Position numbers and translations under genes: made by a program. From NCBI GenBank assembly GCA_037719575.1, contig JBBJMF010000011.1, forward strand, positions 1 to 43,246: DNA of 43,246 nucleotides, given 5' to 3'. Within the stretch, counting starts at the first letter, position 1, and every line of letters begins with the position of its first letter. The DNA comes from JAWWPG01 sp037719575. Its GTDB lineage: Bacteria > Actinomycetota > Actinomycetes > Propionibacteriales > Nocardioidaceae. The notes under the pieces were generated by a model. The model had not been told where the DNA came from. It saw only the letters and a program-made list of their open reading frames with translations, and searched no databases. Shown one piece after another: positions 1-6,827 of the stretch.

Positions 1-59
1 CAGGAATCGCGAGCAGGCCGGGGCAGCCCTAGGCCAAAGAGGCGGCTGCAGGCAGTCGG

Positions 60-113
60 GGTGATCGCAGAAGCACCACTTGCCCCAGCAGTAACCTGCT
101 GACGCCGATCACC
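60..113. repeat. Nested inverted repeat upstream of the amidohydrolase
   Basis: GGTGATCG at 60-67 is the exact reverse complement of CGATCACC at 106-113. Inside it CAGCAG (86-91), loop TAAC, CTGCTG (96-101) forms a perfect 6-bp hairpin. No T-tract follows, so this is not a classical terminator. It could be a structured RNA, the end of an upstream transcript, or an operator. The rest of 1-239 shows no convincing gene: the minus-strand ORF at 29-265 has no recognisable family or ribosome binding site. Confidence 0.4.
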
Positions 114-239
114 GTCCCCTGGGTGAGAACCGTCGGCCGGAGAGCGGGCTCGAGCGGACGGCCTTCATCACTGCCGTCTGTCTCCGAACCACCCGCAGAC
201 TGGCCCCGTCGCCTCAGCCACCAAGTCGGCTCGGTCAAG

Positions 240-245
240 TAGCGT
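240..245 (+). promoter_or_regulatory. Candidate -10 element, leaderless start of amidohydrolase
   Basis: TAGCGT lies 7 nt before the ATG at 253, so the predicted transcription start coincides with the start codon. No Shine-Dalgarno sequence is visible. No good -35 hexamer is seen. The same hexamer precedes the histidine phosphatase gene at 21048. Confidence 0.4.
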
Positions 246-252
246 CGCGACC

Positions 253-1335
253 ATGCGCGGTGCACTCAAGGTCTCCGGAGTCATCCTGCCCGGCGACGAG
301 GCTCGCGACATGTACGTCGCCGAGGGCCGGGTCACCTACGAGCCTGTCGCCGACGCGGACGTTCTCGACGGCGGGTGGGTGGTGCCGGGGCTGGTGGACG
401 CCCACTGCCACGTCGGCCTCGACGAGCACGGGCCGGTCTCCGACGAGATCAGCGAGGAGCAGGCGCTCGCTGATCGCGACGCGGGGGCCCTCCTGCTGCG
501 TGACGCGGGCTCCGCGGCCGACACCCGCTGGGTGGACGACCGCGACGACCTGCCGCGGCTGATCCGGGCCGGGCGCCACCTCGCGCGACCCCGTCGCTAC
601 ATCCGCAACTACGCCCACGAGATCGAGCCCGACCAGCTCGCCGAGTACGTCGCCCGCGAAGCGGACCGCGGCGACGGGTGGGTGAAGCTCGTGGGCGACT
701 GGATCGACCGCGAGACCGAGGATCTCGCGCCCTGCTGGCCGCTCGACGCGCTCAGCCGGGCGATCGCCGTCGCGCACGAGCACGGCGCGCGCGTCACGGC
801 GCACGTCTTCGGCGAGGAGGCGCTGCCCGACCTGCTGGCGGCCGGCATCGACTGCATCGAGCACGGCACGGGGCTGTCTCCCGAGCTCGTGGATGCGATG
901 GTCGCCCACGGCGTGGCCCTCGTGCCCACCGTCAAGCAGCTCGACAACTTCCTGGACTACGCTGACGCGGGCGAGACCCGCTACCCGTCGTACGCGACGC
1001 ACATGCGGGCCCTCCACGGCCGTCGCAGAGAGACGATCGGGGCAGCCTACGAGGCGGGCGTGCAGATCTACGCCGGCACCGACGCCGGGGGGGTGCTGCC
1101 GCACGGGCTCATCGGTGCCGAGGTGGCAGAGCTCGCCGACTACGGGTTGACCGCGCGCGACGCACTGGGGGCGGGGTCCTGGCGGGCCCGCGAGTGGCTC
1201 GGCCGACCGAGTGGCCTCGGCGAGGGCGACCCGGCCGACTTCGTCGTCTACGACGACGACCCGCTCCGCGACCTCGGCGTGCTCCTCCACCCTCGGGTGA
1301 TCGTGCTGAGAGGGCGGGTGGTGAGCCGTCGGTGA
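253..1335 (+). CDS. Amidohydrolase family protein (imidazolonepropionase-like)
   Basis: A 360-residue metal-dependent hydrolase of the amidohydrolase superfamily, predicted to be cytosolic. The metal-site residues are in the right order: HxH at His51/His53 (AHCHVG), Lys145 (WVKLVGD), His184 (TAHVFG), His204 (CIEHGTG) and Asp277 (AGTDAGG). The composite beta-sandwich is formed by the first ~45 and last ~40 residues, which end in a typical ADFVVYDDDP stretch. The substrate cannot be read from sequence; relatives act on cyclic amides, dipeptides or imidazolone compounds. The ATG at 253 is chosen because the N-terminal strand starts at once and a -10-like hexamer lies just upstream. Its stop overlaps the GTG of the capA-like gene by 4 nt, so the two are probably co-transcribed. 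In other actinobacteria an amidohydrolase gene is often found between ffh and rpsP. Confidence 0.85.
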   Translation: MRGALKVSGVILPGDEARDMYVAEGRVTYEPVADADVLDGGWVVPGLVDAHCHVGLDEHGPVSDEISEEQALADRDAGALLLRDAGSAADTRWVDDRDDLPRLIRAGRHLARPRRYIRNYAHEIEPDQLAEYVAREADRGDGWVKLVGDWIDRETEDLAPCWPLDALSRAIAVAHEHGARVTAHVFGEEALPDLLAAGIDCIEHGTGLSPELVDAMVAHGVALVPTVKQLDNFLDYADAGETRYPSYATHMRALHGRRRETIGAAYEAGVQIYAGTDAGGVLPHGLIGAEVAELADYGLTARDALGAGSWRAREWLGRPSGLGEGDPADFVVYDDDPLRDLGVLLHPRVIVLRGRVVSRR

Positions 1336-2480
1336 AGGCCGGGCACGTCGCCGTACGGCAGGCGGCGGCCGCCTCCGCATGTCTTGCCCTCCTCGCGGCG
1401 CCGACCGGCTGCAGCGCAGCGGACCAGGATCGGGACCGACCGCCTCCACCCACGGCACCGTCGACGACACCCGGTCCGTCGAGTGGGTCCACGACCCGGT
1501 CGACGACCGGGCCCAAGACCCTCACCCTCTCGTTCGCCGGCGACCTCAACTTCGACCAGCAGATGACCGGCCTGCTCGACGACCCACGTCACCGGCTGGC
1601 GACCGCCCTGCGCCCCCTCCTGGCGAGCGCGGACCTGTCGATGCTGAATCTCGAGACCGCGATCACGACGCGCGGGTCGCCCGAGCCGAAGACCTACCAC
1701 TTCCGCGCCCCGGCGTCCGCCCTCGAGTCGGTTGGGTCCACCGGCGTCGACGTGGTCACGATGGCGAACAACCACGCGGTCGACTACGGACCGATCGGAT
1801 TCTCGGACACCCTCGCGGCCAAGGAGGACAGCCCGATCCCGATCGTCGGCATCGGCGACGACGCCGCCGAGGCGTTCGCGCCGGCCGTCTTCCACCGAGC
1901 CGGGCTGTCGATCGCGATTCTCGGGTCGACCGAGATCGACGACCTGACGCTCAACAAGTTCCCGGCGACGGACACCTCGCCGGGTGTCGCGACGAACCTC
2001 GACCCGGTGCGTCTGTTGGCTGCGGTCCACGACGCTGGGCGCGCCTACGACCTCGTCGTGGTCTACCTGCACTGGGGACTCGACTACAACTCGTGCCCGG
2101 ACGGGCTGCAACCGTCGATGGCGTCGCGGCTGTCCGCTGCGGGCGCCGACATCATCGTCGGGTCGCACGCCCACCGCGTGCTGGGCGGAGGGTGGCTGGG
2201 CCGCAGCTTCGTCGACTACGGGCTCGGCAACTTCGTCTGGGCGCGCAACGACGGCGACAACGGCGTCTCCGGCGTGCTGACGCTCACGGTCGACGTCGGT
2301 GTCGCACAAGCCTCGGTTGGTGCGACGAGGACGTCCGCCATCACCCGAGCCCGCTGGACCCCCCTGCTCATCGGGTACGACGGCCTTCCGAGGCCGCCGG
2401 ACACGGCGACAGCCACCGACCTGCGCACGCGGTGGGTGCAGGCCCGGTCGTGCACGGACCTCAGCGGCTCACCTCCCTGA
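1332..2480 (+). CDS. CapA family lipoprotein (PGA_cap metallophosphatase-like)
   Basis: A 382-residue protein of the CapA/PgsA (PGA_cap) family, which adopts a calcineurin-like metallophosphoesterase fold. Seen motifs: GDLNFD (70-75), NLET, ANNH (145-148), then LHWG, GSHAHRV and a C-terminal DYGLGNF, all family hallmarks. The N-terminus has a hydrophobic stretch ending at Cys27 (PTGC), which reads as an imperfect lipobox, followed by a Pro/Thr/Ser-rich linker to about residue 60; the protein is therefore probably anchored outside the membrane. The start is taken as GTG 1332, which overlaps the previous stop as GTGA and yields this signal sequence; longer in-frame starts would read through the upstream gene. 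Family members are linked to poly-gamma-glutamate capsule synthesis, but no capB/capC homologue is present here, so the role in this organism is unknown. Confidence 0.8.
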   Translation: MKAGHVAVRQAAAASACLALLAAPTGCSAADQDRDRPPPPTAPSTTPGPSSGSTTRSTTGPKTLTLSFAGDLNFDQQMTGLLDDPRHRLATALRPLLASADLSMLNLETAITTRGSPEPKTYHFRAPASALESVGSTGVDVVTMANNHAVDYGPIGFSDTLAAKEDSPIPIVGIGDDAAEAFAPAVFHRAGLSIAILGSTEIDDLTLNKFPATDTSPGVATNLDPVRLLAAVHDAGRAYDLVVVYLHWGLDYNSCPDGLQPSMASRLSAAGADIIVGSHAHRVLGGGWLGRSFVDYGLGNFVWARNDGDNGVSGVLTLTVDVGVAQASVGATRTSAITRARWTPLLIGYDGLPRPPDTATATDLRTRWVQARSCTDLSGSPP

Positions 2481-2499
2481 GCCCCGCACGCTCCACGAG

Positions 2500-2529
2500 T
2501 TCGAGATAGCGCGGGCAATCTGGCAGACT
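2500..2529 (+). promoter_or_regulatory. Putative rpsP operon promoter
   Basis: TTCGAG (2500-2505), an 18-nt spacer and CAGACT (2524-2529) with the preceding TGG giving an extended -10. The rplS promoter has the same layout and shares the 10-mer TGGCAGACTG. The predicted start is near 2536, leaving a leader of about 120 nt before rpsP. Confidence 0.55.
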
Positions 2530-2654
2530 GTACGACGACTTCGGACCGTGGGACCCTCTCATCCCGACCGGGCTTCGAATCCGCCGTGACTCACGCCTCG
2601 ACCCCACCTGGCCGCAGGTCGCACTCCACACGACATCAAGGAGACACCACACTC

Positions 2655-3269
2655 GTGGCCGTCAAGATCAGACTCAAGCGCATGGGCAAGATCCGCGCAC
2701 CGTACTACCGCATCGTCGTGGCCGACTCGCGCACCAAGCGAGACGGTCGGGTGATCGAGGAGATCGGGAAGTACCACCCAAAGGAGGACCCGAGCTTCAT
2801 CGAGGTGGACTCCGACCGCGCGCTCTACTGGCTCGGTGTCGGTGCCCAGCCGAGCGAGCCCGTCGCGGCCATCCTCAAGGTGACCGGCGACTGGCAGAAG
2901 TTCGCGGGAGAGCCGCCGCCGCCACCGATGCTCGTCGCCGAGGCGAGGCGCGACAAGTCCGACCTGTTCAACGAGGCGCTCAAGGACTCCAAGCACGAGC
3001 CGACGGCAGAGGCAGTCACCCCGCGCCGGCCGGCTGCGAAGAAGACTGCGACGGCGGCCCAGGAGCCGGCAACCGACGTGGCGGCCACTGAGGAGCCAAC
3101 CGCTGAGGAGCCGACCGCTGAGGAGCCGACCGCTGAGGAGCCGACCGCTGAGGAGCCGACCGCTGACGAGCCGACCGCTGACGAGCCGACTGATGCGGCC
3201 CCGGCCGATGAGCCCGCAGCTACTGCTGAGGACGCAACGGCCGCGGGCCCTGACAGGTCGGCGAGCTGA
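2655..3269 (+). CDS. rpsP: 30S ribosomal protein S16 with extended acidic tail
   Basis: Ribosomal protein S16, a primary binder of 16S rRNA in the small subunit. The N-terminal 80 residues are canonical (AVKIRLKRMG, APYYRIVVADSR, EEIGKYHP, GAQPSEPV). Usual length is 80-150 residues; this one is 204, because residues after about 115 form an Ala/Glu/Pro/Thr-rich tail with seven tandem copies of an EEPTA-type pentapeptide. The GTG at 2655 is preceded by AAGGAG (2638-2643), 11 nt away; an upstream in-frame start at 2586 would add residues not found in S16. It is the first gene of an rpsP-khpA-rimM-trmD operon with 2-nt gaps. Confidence 0.95.
   Translation: MAVKIRLKRMGKIRAPYYRIVVADSRTKRDGRVIEEIGKYHPKEDPSFIEVDSDRALYWLGVGAQPSEPVAAILKVTGDWQKFAGEPPPPPMLVAEARRDKSDLFNEALKDSKHEPTAEAVTPRRPAAKKTATAAQEPATDVAATEEPTAEEPTAEEPTAEEPTAEEPTADEPTADEPTDAAPADEPAATAEDATAAGPDRSAS
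3090..3194 (+). repeat. Seven tandem 15-bp repeats in the rpsP tail
   Basis: Seven consecutive 15-nt units of the form GAGGAGCCGACCGCT (3090-3104, 3105-3119 and so on to 3180-3194). Units 2-5 are identical, unit 1 differs by one base, units 6-7 change GAG to GAC and the last drifts at its end. They encode EEPTA/DEPTA. Perfect identity at the DNA level points to recent slippage or unequal crossing-over, so copy number may vary between strains. Confidence 0.95.
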
Positions 3270-3271
3270 CG

Positions 3272-3544
3272 ATGCTCGTCGAGGCGCTCGACCACCTGGT
3301 CCGTGGCATCGTCGACCACCCGGACGACGTCAACGTCCGCGCCCGCGAGCAGCGCGGCGCGGGTGGCCGCGACTCCCGCAGCGGCCGTGGGGAGACCCTC
3401 GAGGTGCGCGTGAACCCCGAGGACCTCGGCCGCGTGATCGGCCGTTCCGGTCGGACGGCGACCGCGCTTCGCACCGTCCTGCAGGCGCTGGGCGGCGGGA
3501 GCAGCGTCCGGGTCGACTTCGTCGACGTCGACCGCCGTCCCTGA
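3272..3544 (+). CDS. khpA: KH-domain RNA-binding protein KhpA
   Basis: A 90-residue single KH-domain protein (UPF0109/YlqC family). The GxxG RNA-contact loop is at residues 57-60 (VIGRSGRT), preceded by LEVRVNPEDLG and followed by an Ala/Leu-rich helix. KhpA proteins bind structured RNAs and in Firmicutes pair with KhpB/Jag to influence division and cell-wall synthesis; in Actinobacteria the gene sits constantly between rpsP and rimM. The ATG starts 2 nt after the rpsP stop, implying translational coupling. Residues 22-40 are an Arg/Gly-rich insertion before the KH core, found in many actinobacterial versions. Confidence 0.9.
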   Translation: MLVEALDHLVRGIVDHPDDVNVRAREQRGAGGRDSRSGRGETLEVRVNPEDLGRVIGRSGRTATALRTVLQALGGGSSVRVDFVDVDRRP

Positions 3545-3546
3545 GC

Positions 3547-4125
3547 GTGGCTGAGCGGGCAGACCCGCAGGGCGTCGACCCGCAAGGGCCGACTCCGTCC
3601 ACCGTCGAGATCACCGTTGGCGTCATCGGTCGGGCGCACGGGCTGCGTGGCGACGTTCTGGTCCAGGTGCGCACCGACGAGCCCGAGCGCAGGTTCGTCC
3701 CGGGGGCGCAGTTCAGCACCCAGGGCGGCGAGCTGGTGCTGGTGTCGACGCGCTGGCACGGCGTCCGGCTGCTCGCCACCTTCGCGGATGTCGGTGACCG
3801 GGCTGCCGCCGACCTGCTTCGTGGTATCGAGCTCACGGTCGCCGTGCCCGTGGACGAACGGCCGGCGGACCTGGAGGAGTTCTACGACCACCAGCTGCGG
3901 GGATTGGCGGCCTGCACGGTAGGCGGCGAGCACCTTGGTGTTGTCACCGACATCCTGCATCTGCCGGCACAGGACACGCTGGTGCTCGAGGTCGACGGCC
4001 GCGAGGTCCTCGTCCCGTTCGTTGCGGAGATCGTCACCGCGGTCGACCCGTCGGCCGGTCGGCTGGTCATCGCTGCACTCCCCGGACTCCTGGCCGAGAC
4101 GCCCGAGGACGGCTCGTCGGCATGA
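3547..4125 (+). CDS. rimM: Ribosome maturation factor RimM
   Basis: A 192-residue RimM, which binds S19 and helps mature the 30S head. The N-terminal RimM barrel shows VGVIGRAHGLRGDV (residues 24-37) and the C-terminal PRC-barrel begins near EEFYDHQLRG and contains GVVTDIL and VPFVAEIV. The start is GTG 3547, 2 nt after khpA; this gives a 20-residue polar leader, while longer in-frame ORFs would overlap khpA fully. Its stop overlaps the ATG of trmD by 4 nt (ATGA), consistent with the conserved rimM-trmD pair. Confidence 0.93.
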   Translation: MAERADPQGVDPQGPTPSTVEITVGVIGRAHGLRGDVLVQVRTDEPERRFVPGAQFSTQGGELVLVSTRWHGVRLLATFADVGDRAAADLLRGIELTVAVPVDERPADLEEFYDHQLRGLAACTVGGEHLGVVTDILHLPAQDTLVLEVDGREVLVPFVAEIVTAVDPSAGRLVIAALPGLLAETPEDGSSA

Positions 4126-5348
4126 CCTCGATGCGGGTCGACGTGGTGTCGATCTTCCCCGACTACCTGGCGCCGCTCGGACTCTCGCTGCTCGCCCGGG
4201 CACAGGCCGACGGACTGCTCTCCGTGCACATCCACGACCTGCGCGAGTGGACCCACGACCGCCACCGGACCGTCGACGACTCGCCTTACGGGGGCGGTGC
4301 CGGCATGGTGATGCGTCCGGAACCGTGGGGTGAGGCGTTGGACGACCTGCTCGCCCACGGGTCTGCCGCCGCGGCGATGCCCACTCTCGTCATCCCGAGC
4401 CCGGCCGGCGTGCGCTTCGAGCAGCAGACCGCCGCAGCGCTCGCCGCCAGGCCCTGGCTGGTCTTCGCCTGCGGCCGCTACGAGGGCATCGACCAGCGCG
4501 TCAGCGAGCACTTCTCGCCGCGGATGGAGGTGCTCGAGGTCAGCGTGGGCGACTACGTGCTCAACGGGGGAGAAGTCGCCGCACTCGTCATGATCGAGGC
4601 CGTGGCCCGGCTCCTACCGGGATTCGTCGGGAACCCCGCCTCGCTCGTCGAGGAGTCGCACGCCGCCGCACCCGGGCTGCTCGAGTATCCGGTCTACACC
4701 AAACCGCGCACCTGGCGCGGGCTCAAGGTGCCCGAGGTGCTCCTGTCGGGCGACCACGGCCGGATCGAGGCCTGGCGGCACGGTCAGGCCCTACGCCGCA
4801 CGGCGCAGCGCCGTCCGGACCTGGCCCATCCGAGCCAGACCCTGCGCGTGGTGGACCTGGCGACGGAGGCCGAAGTGCGCCTGGCGCGGCCCGCCGATGC
4901 CGGCGAGCTGCTCACTCTGCAGCGCTGCTGCTGGGTGAGCGAGGCCCAGCTGAACGACGCCCTGCGCATCCCACCGTTGGTCGAGTCCCTCGACGACGTC
5001 CGCTCAGCGCTCGACGACTGGCTGACGGTCACGGTGCGGGTCGACGGTCGGCTCGTCGCCTCGGTCCGGGCCCGGCGGGCGCTCGACGGGGCGTGGGAGA
5101 TCGGCCGACTGATGGTGGCGCCGGACCTCGAGGGGCGCGGACTCGGGCGCCACCTGCTCGCCCACATCGAGGAGGCGGCCCCGCCAGAGGCGACGTCGTA
5201 CCGGCTCTTTACCGGCGCGCGGAGCGAGCGGAACCTGCGGATGTACCGCAAGGCCGGATATCGCCGGGCACCCGACGGCGAGGTCGAGCCGGAGCCCGGC
5301 GTCGTGACGCTGGTGAAGCGAGCCCGGCCGACGAGTGAATTCGGGTAA
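4122..5348 (+). CDS. trmD: tRNA (guanine37-N1)-methyltransferase TrmD fused to a GNAT acetyltransferase
   Basis: Residues 1 to ~240 are TrmD, the SPOUT methyltransferase that makes m1G37 in tRNA and prevents +1 frameshifting: SIFPDYL (10-16), SPYGGGAGMVM (54-64), CGRYEGIDQRV (117-127), GDYVLNGGE (143-151, trefoil-knot SAM site), and LLEYPVYTKP (186-195). Usual TrmD length is 230-270; this protein has 408 residues. From ~250 to 400 there is a GNAT fold: WEIGRLMVAPDLEGRGLG (325-342) is the acetyl-CoA pyrophosphate loop with R/Q-x-x-G-x-G pattern, and RNLRMYRKAGYR (370-381) is the typical C-terminal helix-strand. No stop or frameshift separates them. The start at 4122 overlaps rimM; an alternative ATG lies three codons on. 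The substrate of the acetyltransferase half is unknown. Confidence 0.93.
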   Translation: MTSMRVDVVSIFPDYLAPLGLSLLARAQADGLLSVHIHDLREWTHDRHRTVDDSPYGGGAGMVMRPEPWGEALDDLLAHGSAAAAMPTLVIPSPAGVRFEQQTAAALAARPWLVFACGRYEGIDQRVSEHFSPRMEVLEVSVGDYVLNGGEVAALVMIEAVARLLPGFVGNPASLVEESHAAAPGLLEYPVYTKPRTWRGLKVPEVLLSGDHGRIEAWRHGQALRRTAQRRPDLAHPSQTLRVVDLATEAEVRLARPADAGELLTLQRCCWVSEAQLNDALRIPPLVESLDDVRSALDDWLTVTVRVDGRLVASVRARRALDGAWEIGRLMVAPDLEGRGLGRHLLAHIEEAAPPEATSYRLFTGARSERNLRMYRKAGYRRAPDGEVEPEPGVVTLVKRARPTSEFG

Positions 5349-5369
5349 CCCGCGCCGCTGTGGCAGACT
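5340..5369 (+). promoter_or_regulatory. Putative rplS promoter
   Basis: TTCGGG (5340-5345), an 18-nt spacer and CAGACT (5364-5369) with TGG directly before it. Same -35 type, same spacer and same 10-mer TGGCAGACTG (5361-5370) as the rpsP promoter. It starts inside the last codons of trmD. Predicted transcript start is near 5376. Confidence 0.55.
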
Positions 5370-5375
5370 GACCCG

Positions 5376-5531
5376 TTGGTGTCACTCGTTCCGGACCCAT
5401 GACGTGGGTGCCCACCCGGACGCCGACTCTGCCACAGGGGAGCCAGGCACGTGACGAGGCAGACGCCCCCATGACCGTTGAAGCATCCAACGCGTGGGTG
5501 ACCTGTGGCACCGACGAGGAAAGTGAACGAC
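5376..5531 (+). promoter_or_regulatory. rplS 5' leader with competing complementary segments
   Basis: TGCCACAG (5430-5437) can pair with CTGTGGCA (5503-5510), which ends 5 nt before the GAGGAAAG Shine-Dalgarno (5516-5523). The same region, as TCTGCCACAG (5428-5437), is also perfectly complementary over 10 nt to CTGTGGCAGA (5358-5367), which overlaps the promoter. ACCCA (5395-5399) with TGGGT (5405-5409) makes a small internal hairpin. This looks like a leader able to mask or free the rplS ribosome binding site. No regulation has been shown. Confidence 0.4.
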
Positions 5532-5894
5532 ATGACCCACCCCATCGACGCCATCGGTGCTTCCATCGCCCGAGACGATATCCCGGCCTTCCGTCCCGGT
5601 GACACGCTCAAGGTGAACGTGTTGGTCGTCGAGGGCAACCGCTCCCGCATCCAGCTCTTCCAGGGTGTCTGCATCCGTATCCAGGGGTCGGGGATCGGCC
5701 GGACGTTCACGGTCCGCAAGGTCAGCTTCGGGGTAGGGGTCGAGCGCACGTTCCCCCTGCACACGCCGATCATCGACTCCATCGAGGTCGTCACGCGCGG
5801 TGACGTCCGGCGGGCGAAGCTCTACTACCTGCGCAACCTGCGCGGCAAGAAGGCCAAGATCAAGGAGCGTCGCGAGGCTCCGGCCGGTCGCTGA
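5532..5894 (+). CDS. rplS: 50S ribosomal protein L19
   Basis: A 120-residue L19, located at the 30S-50S interface of the ribosome. Diagnostic stretches are FRPGDTLKVNV, FQGVCIRIQGSG, FTVRKVSFGVGVERTFP and the basic end KLYYLRNLRGKKAKIKER. The ATG at 5532 has GAGGAAAG 8 nt upstream; an in-frame ATG at 5505 would sit before that Shine-Dalgarno and add residues absent from L19. The gene stands 183 nt after trmD with its own candidate promoter, unlike the tightly packed genes before it. Confidence 0.96.
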   Translation: MTHPIDAIGASIARDDIPAFRPGDTLKVNVLVVEGNRSRIQLFQGVCIRIQGSGIGRTFTVRKVSFGVGVERTFPLHTPIIDSIEVVTRGDVRRAKLYYLRNLRGKKAKIKERREAPAGR

Positions 5895-5906
5895 GAAACG
5901 CCGAGT

Positions 5907-5912
5907 TAGGCT
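5907..5912 (+). promoter_or_regulatory. Candidate -10 element, leaderless start of first lepB
   Basis: TAGGCT ends 6 nt before the GTG at 5919, placing the transcription start on the start codon. No -35 match or Shine-Dalgarno is apparent. Confidence 0.4.
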
Positions 5913-5918
5913 CGCACC

Positions 5919-6827
5919 GTGACCTCTGTTCGCGGGGACGACCCCGACAGGTCTGGCATCGACGAGCGTGAGGCCACGACGTGGACGCGCGCCGAAAGCC
6001 AGCCGCCCGGCGCCGGTGGTGGCGTCCCCGTGGAAGCCGTCGACGAGCCGGACTCGGCGTCGGGGACGCCGTGGTGGAAGGAGACCTTGCTCCTCGTCGG
6101 CACCGCCCTGATCCTCGCCCTCCTCATCAAGACGTTCTTCGTGCAGGCGTTCTACATCCCCTCGGGCTCGATGGAGAACACCCTCGAGGTCAACGACCGG
6201 ATCCTCGTGCAGAAGGTGTCGTACTGGTTCGGCAGCCCGCAGCGCGGTGACATCGTGGTCTTCGACGACCCGGCCAACTGGCTCGGCGAGGAGGACGGCA
6301 CCCAGCCGAGCAACCCGGTGACGAAGGCGCTGTCGTTCGTCGGGCTCTACCCGAGCGGGGGGCACCTCGTGAAGCGGGTCATCGGGGTCGGTGGGGACCA
6401 CGTCCGCTGTCACGACGGTGTCGTCTCCGTCAACCGCGTCGAGCTGCGGGAGTCGTCGTACGTCACGCTGGCCGACAACGAGTGCATCGGCATCTGGAGA
6501 GTCGTCGTGCCAGCTGACCATCTCTGGGTCCTGGGCGACAACCGCGACAACTCCGCCGACTCCCGGGCGCACATGGGCGACCCCGGCGGGGGCTACATCC
6601 CGGTCGACGACGTCGTGGGCAAGGCTTTCGTGACCGTGTGGCCCATCGACAGGTGGCGGTTCTTCCACCGACCTGCGACCTTCGACAACCCGGCACTCAA
6701 CACCGCCATCGGGGTCGTCGGCGGCACCTTCCCCCTCGGTGCGTTCCTCGTGCTGCTGCCGACCGTCTACCGCCGCGCCAGCGTCGGACCCGAGGACGTC
6801 GAGTCCGCGGACCGGACTCCTCGATGA
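5919..6827 (+). CDS. lepB: Signal peptidase I (first of two)
   Basis: A 302-residue type I signal peptidase that cleaves signal peptides of exported proteins at the outer face of the membrane. Catalytic Ser84 lies in PSGSMENTL (81-89) and Lys152 in LVKRVIGVGGD (150-160), with box E GDNRDNSADSR (206-216). A 50-residue acidic cytoplasmic leader precedes one membrane segment (about 56-76), and a second hydrophobic segment (about 262-283) near the C-terminus is typical of actinobacterial SPases. The GTG at 5919 is chosen from the -10-like hexamer before it. The stop overlaps the ATG of the second lepB as ATGA. Confidence 0.92.
   Translation: MTSVRGDDPDRSGIDEREATTWTRAESQPPGAGGGVPVEAVDEPDSASGTPWWKETLLLVGTALILALLIKTFFVQAFYIPSGSMENTLEVNDRILVQKVSYWFGSPQRGDIVVFDDPANWLGEEDGTQPSNPVTKALSFVGLYPSGGHLVKRVIGVGGDHVRCHDGVVSVNRVELRESSYVTLADNECIGIWRVVVPADHLWVLGDNRDNSADSRAHMGDPGGGYIPVDDVVGKAFVTVWPIDRWRFFHRPATFDNPALNTAIGVVGGTFPLGAFLVLLPTVYRRASVGPEDVESADRTPR

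Noticed and set aside
235..1470. Minus-strand ORF of 411 codons
   Set aside because: It is antisense to the amidohydrolase, is rich in Arg/Val/Gly as expected for a GC-rich shadow frame, and shows no family motif.
3090..3194. CRISPR array
   Set aside because: The repeats are contiguous 15-mers with no spacers and lie in frame in rpsP.
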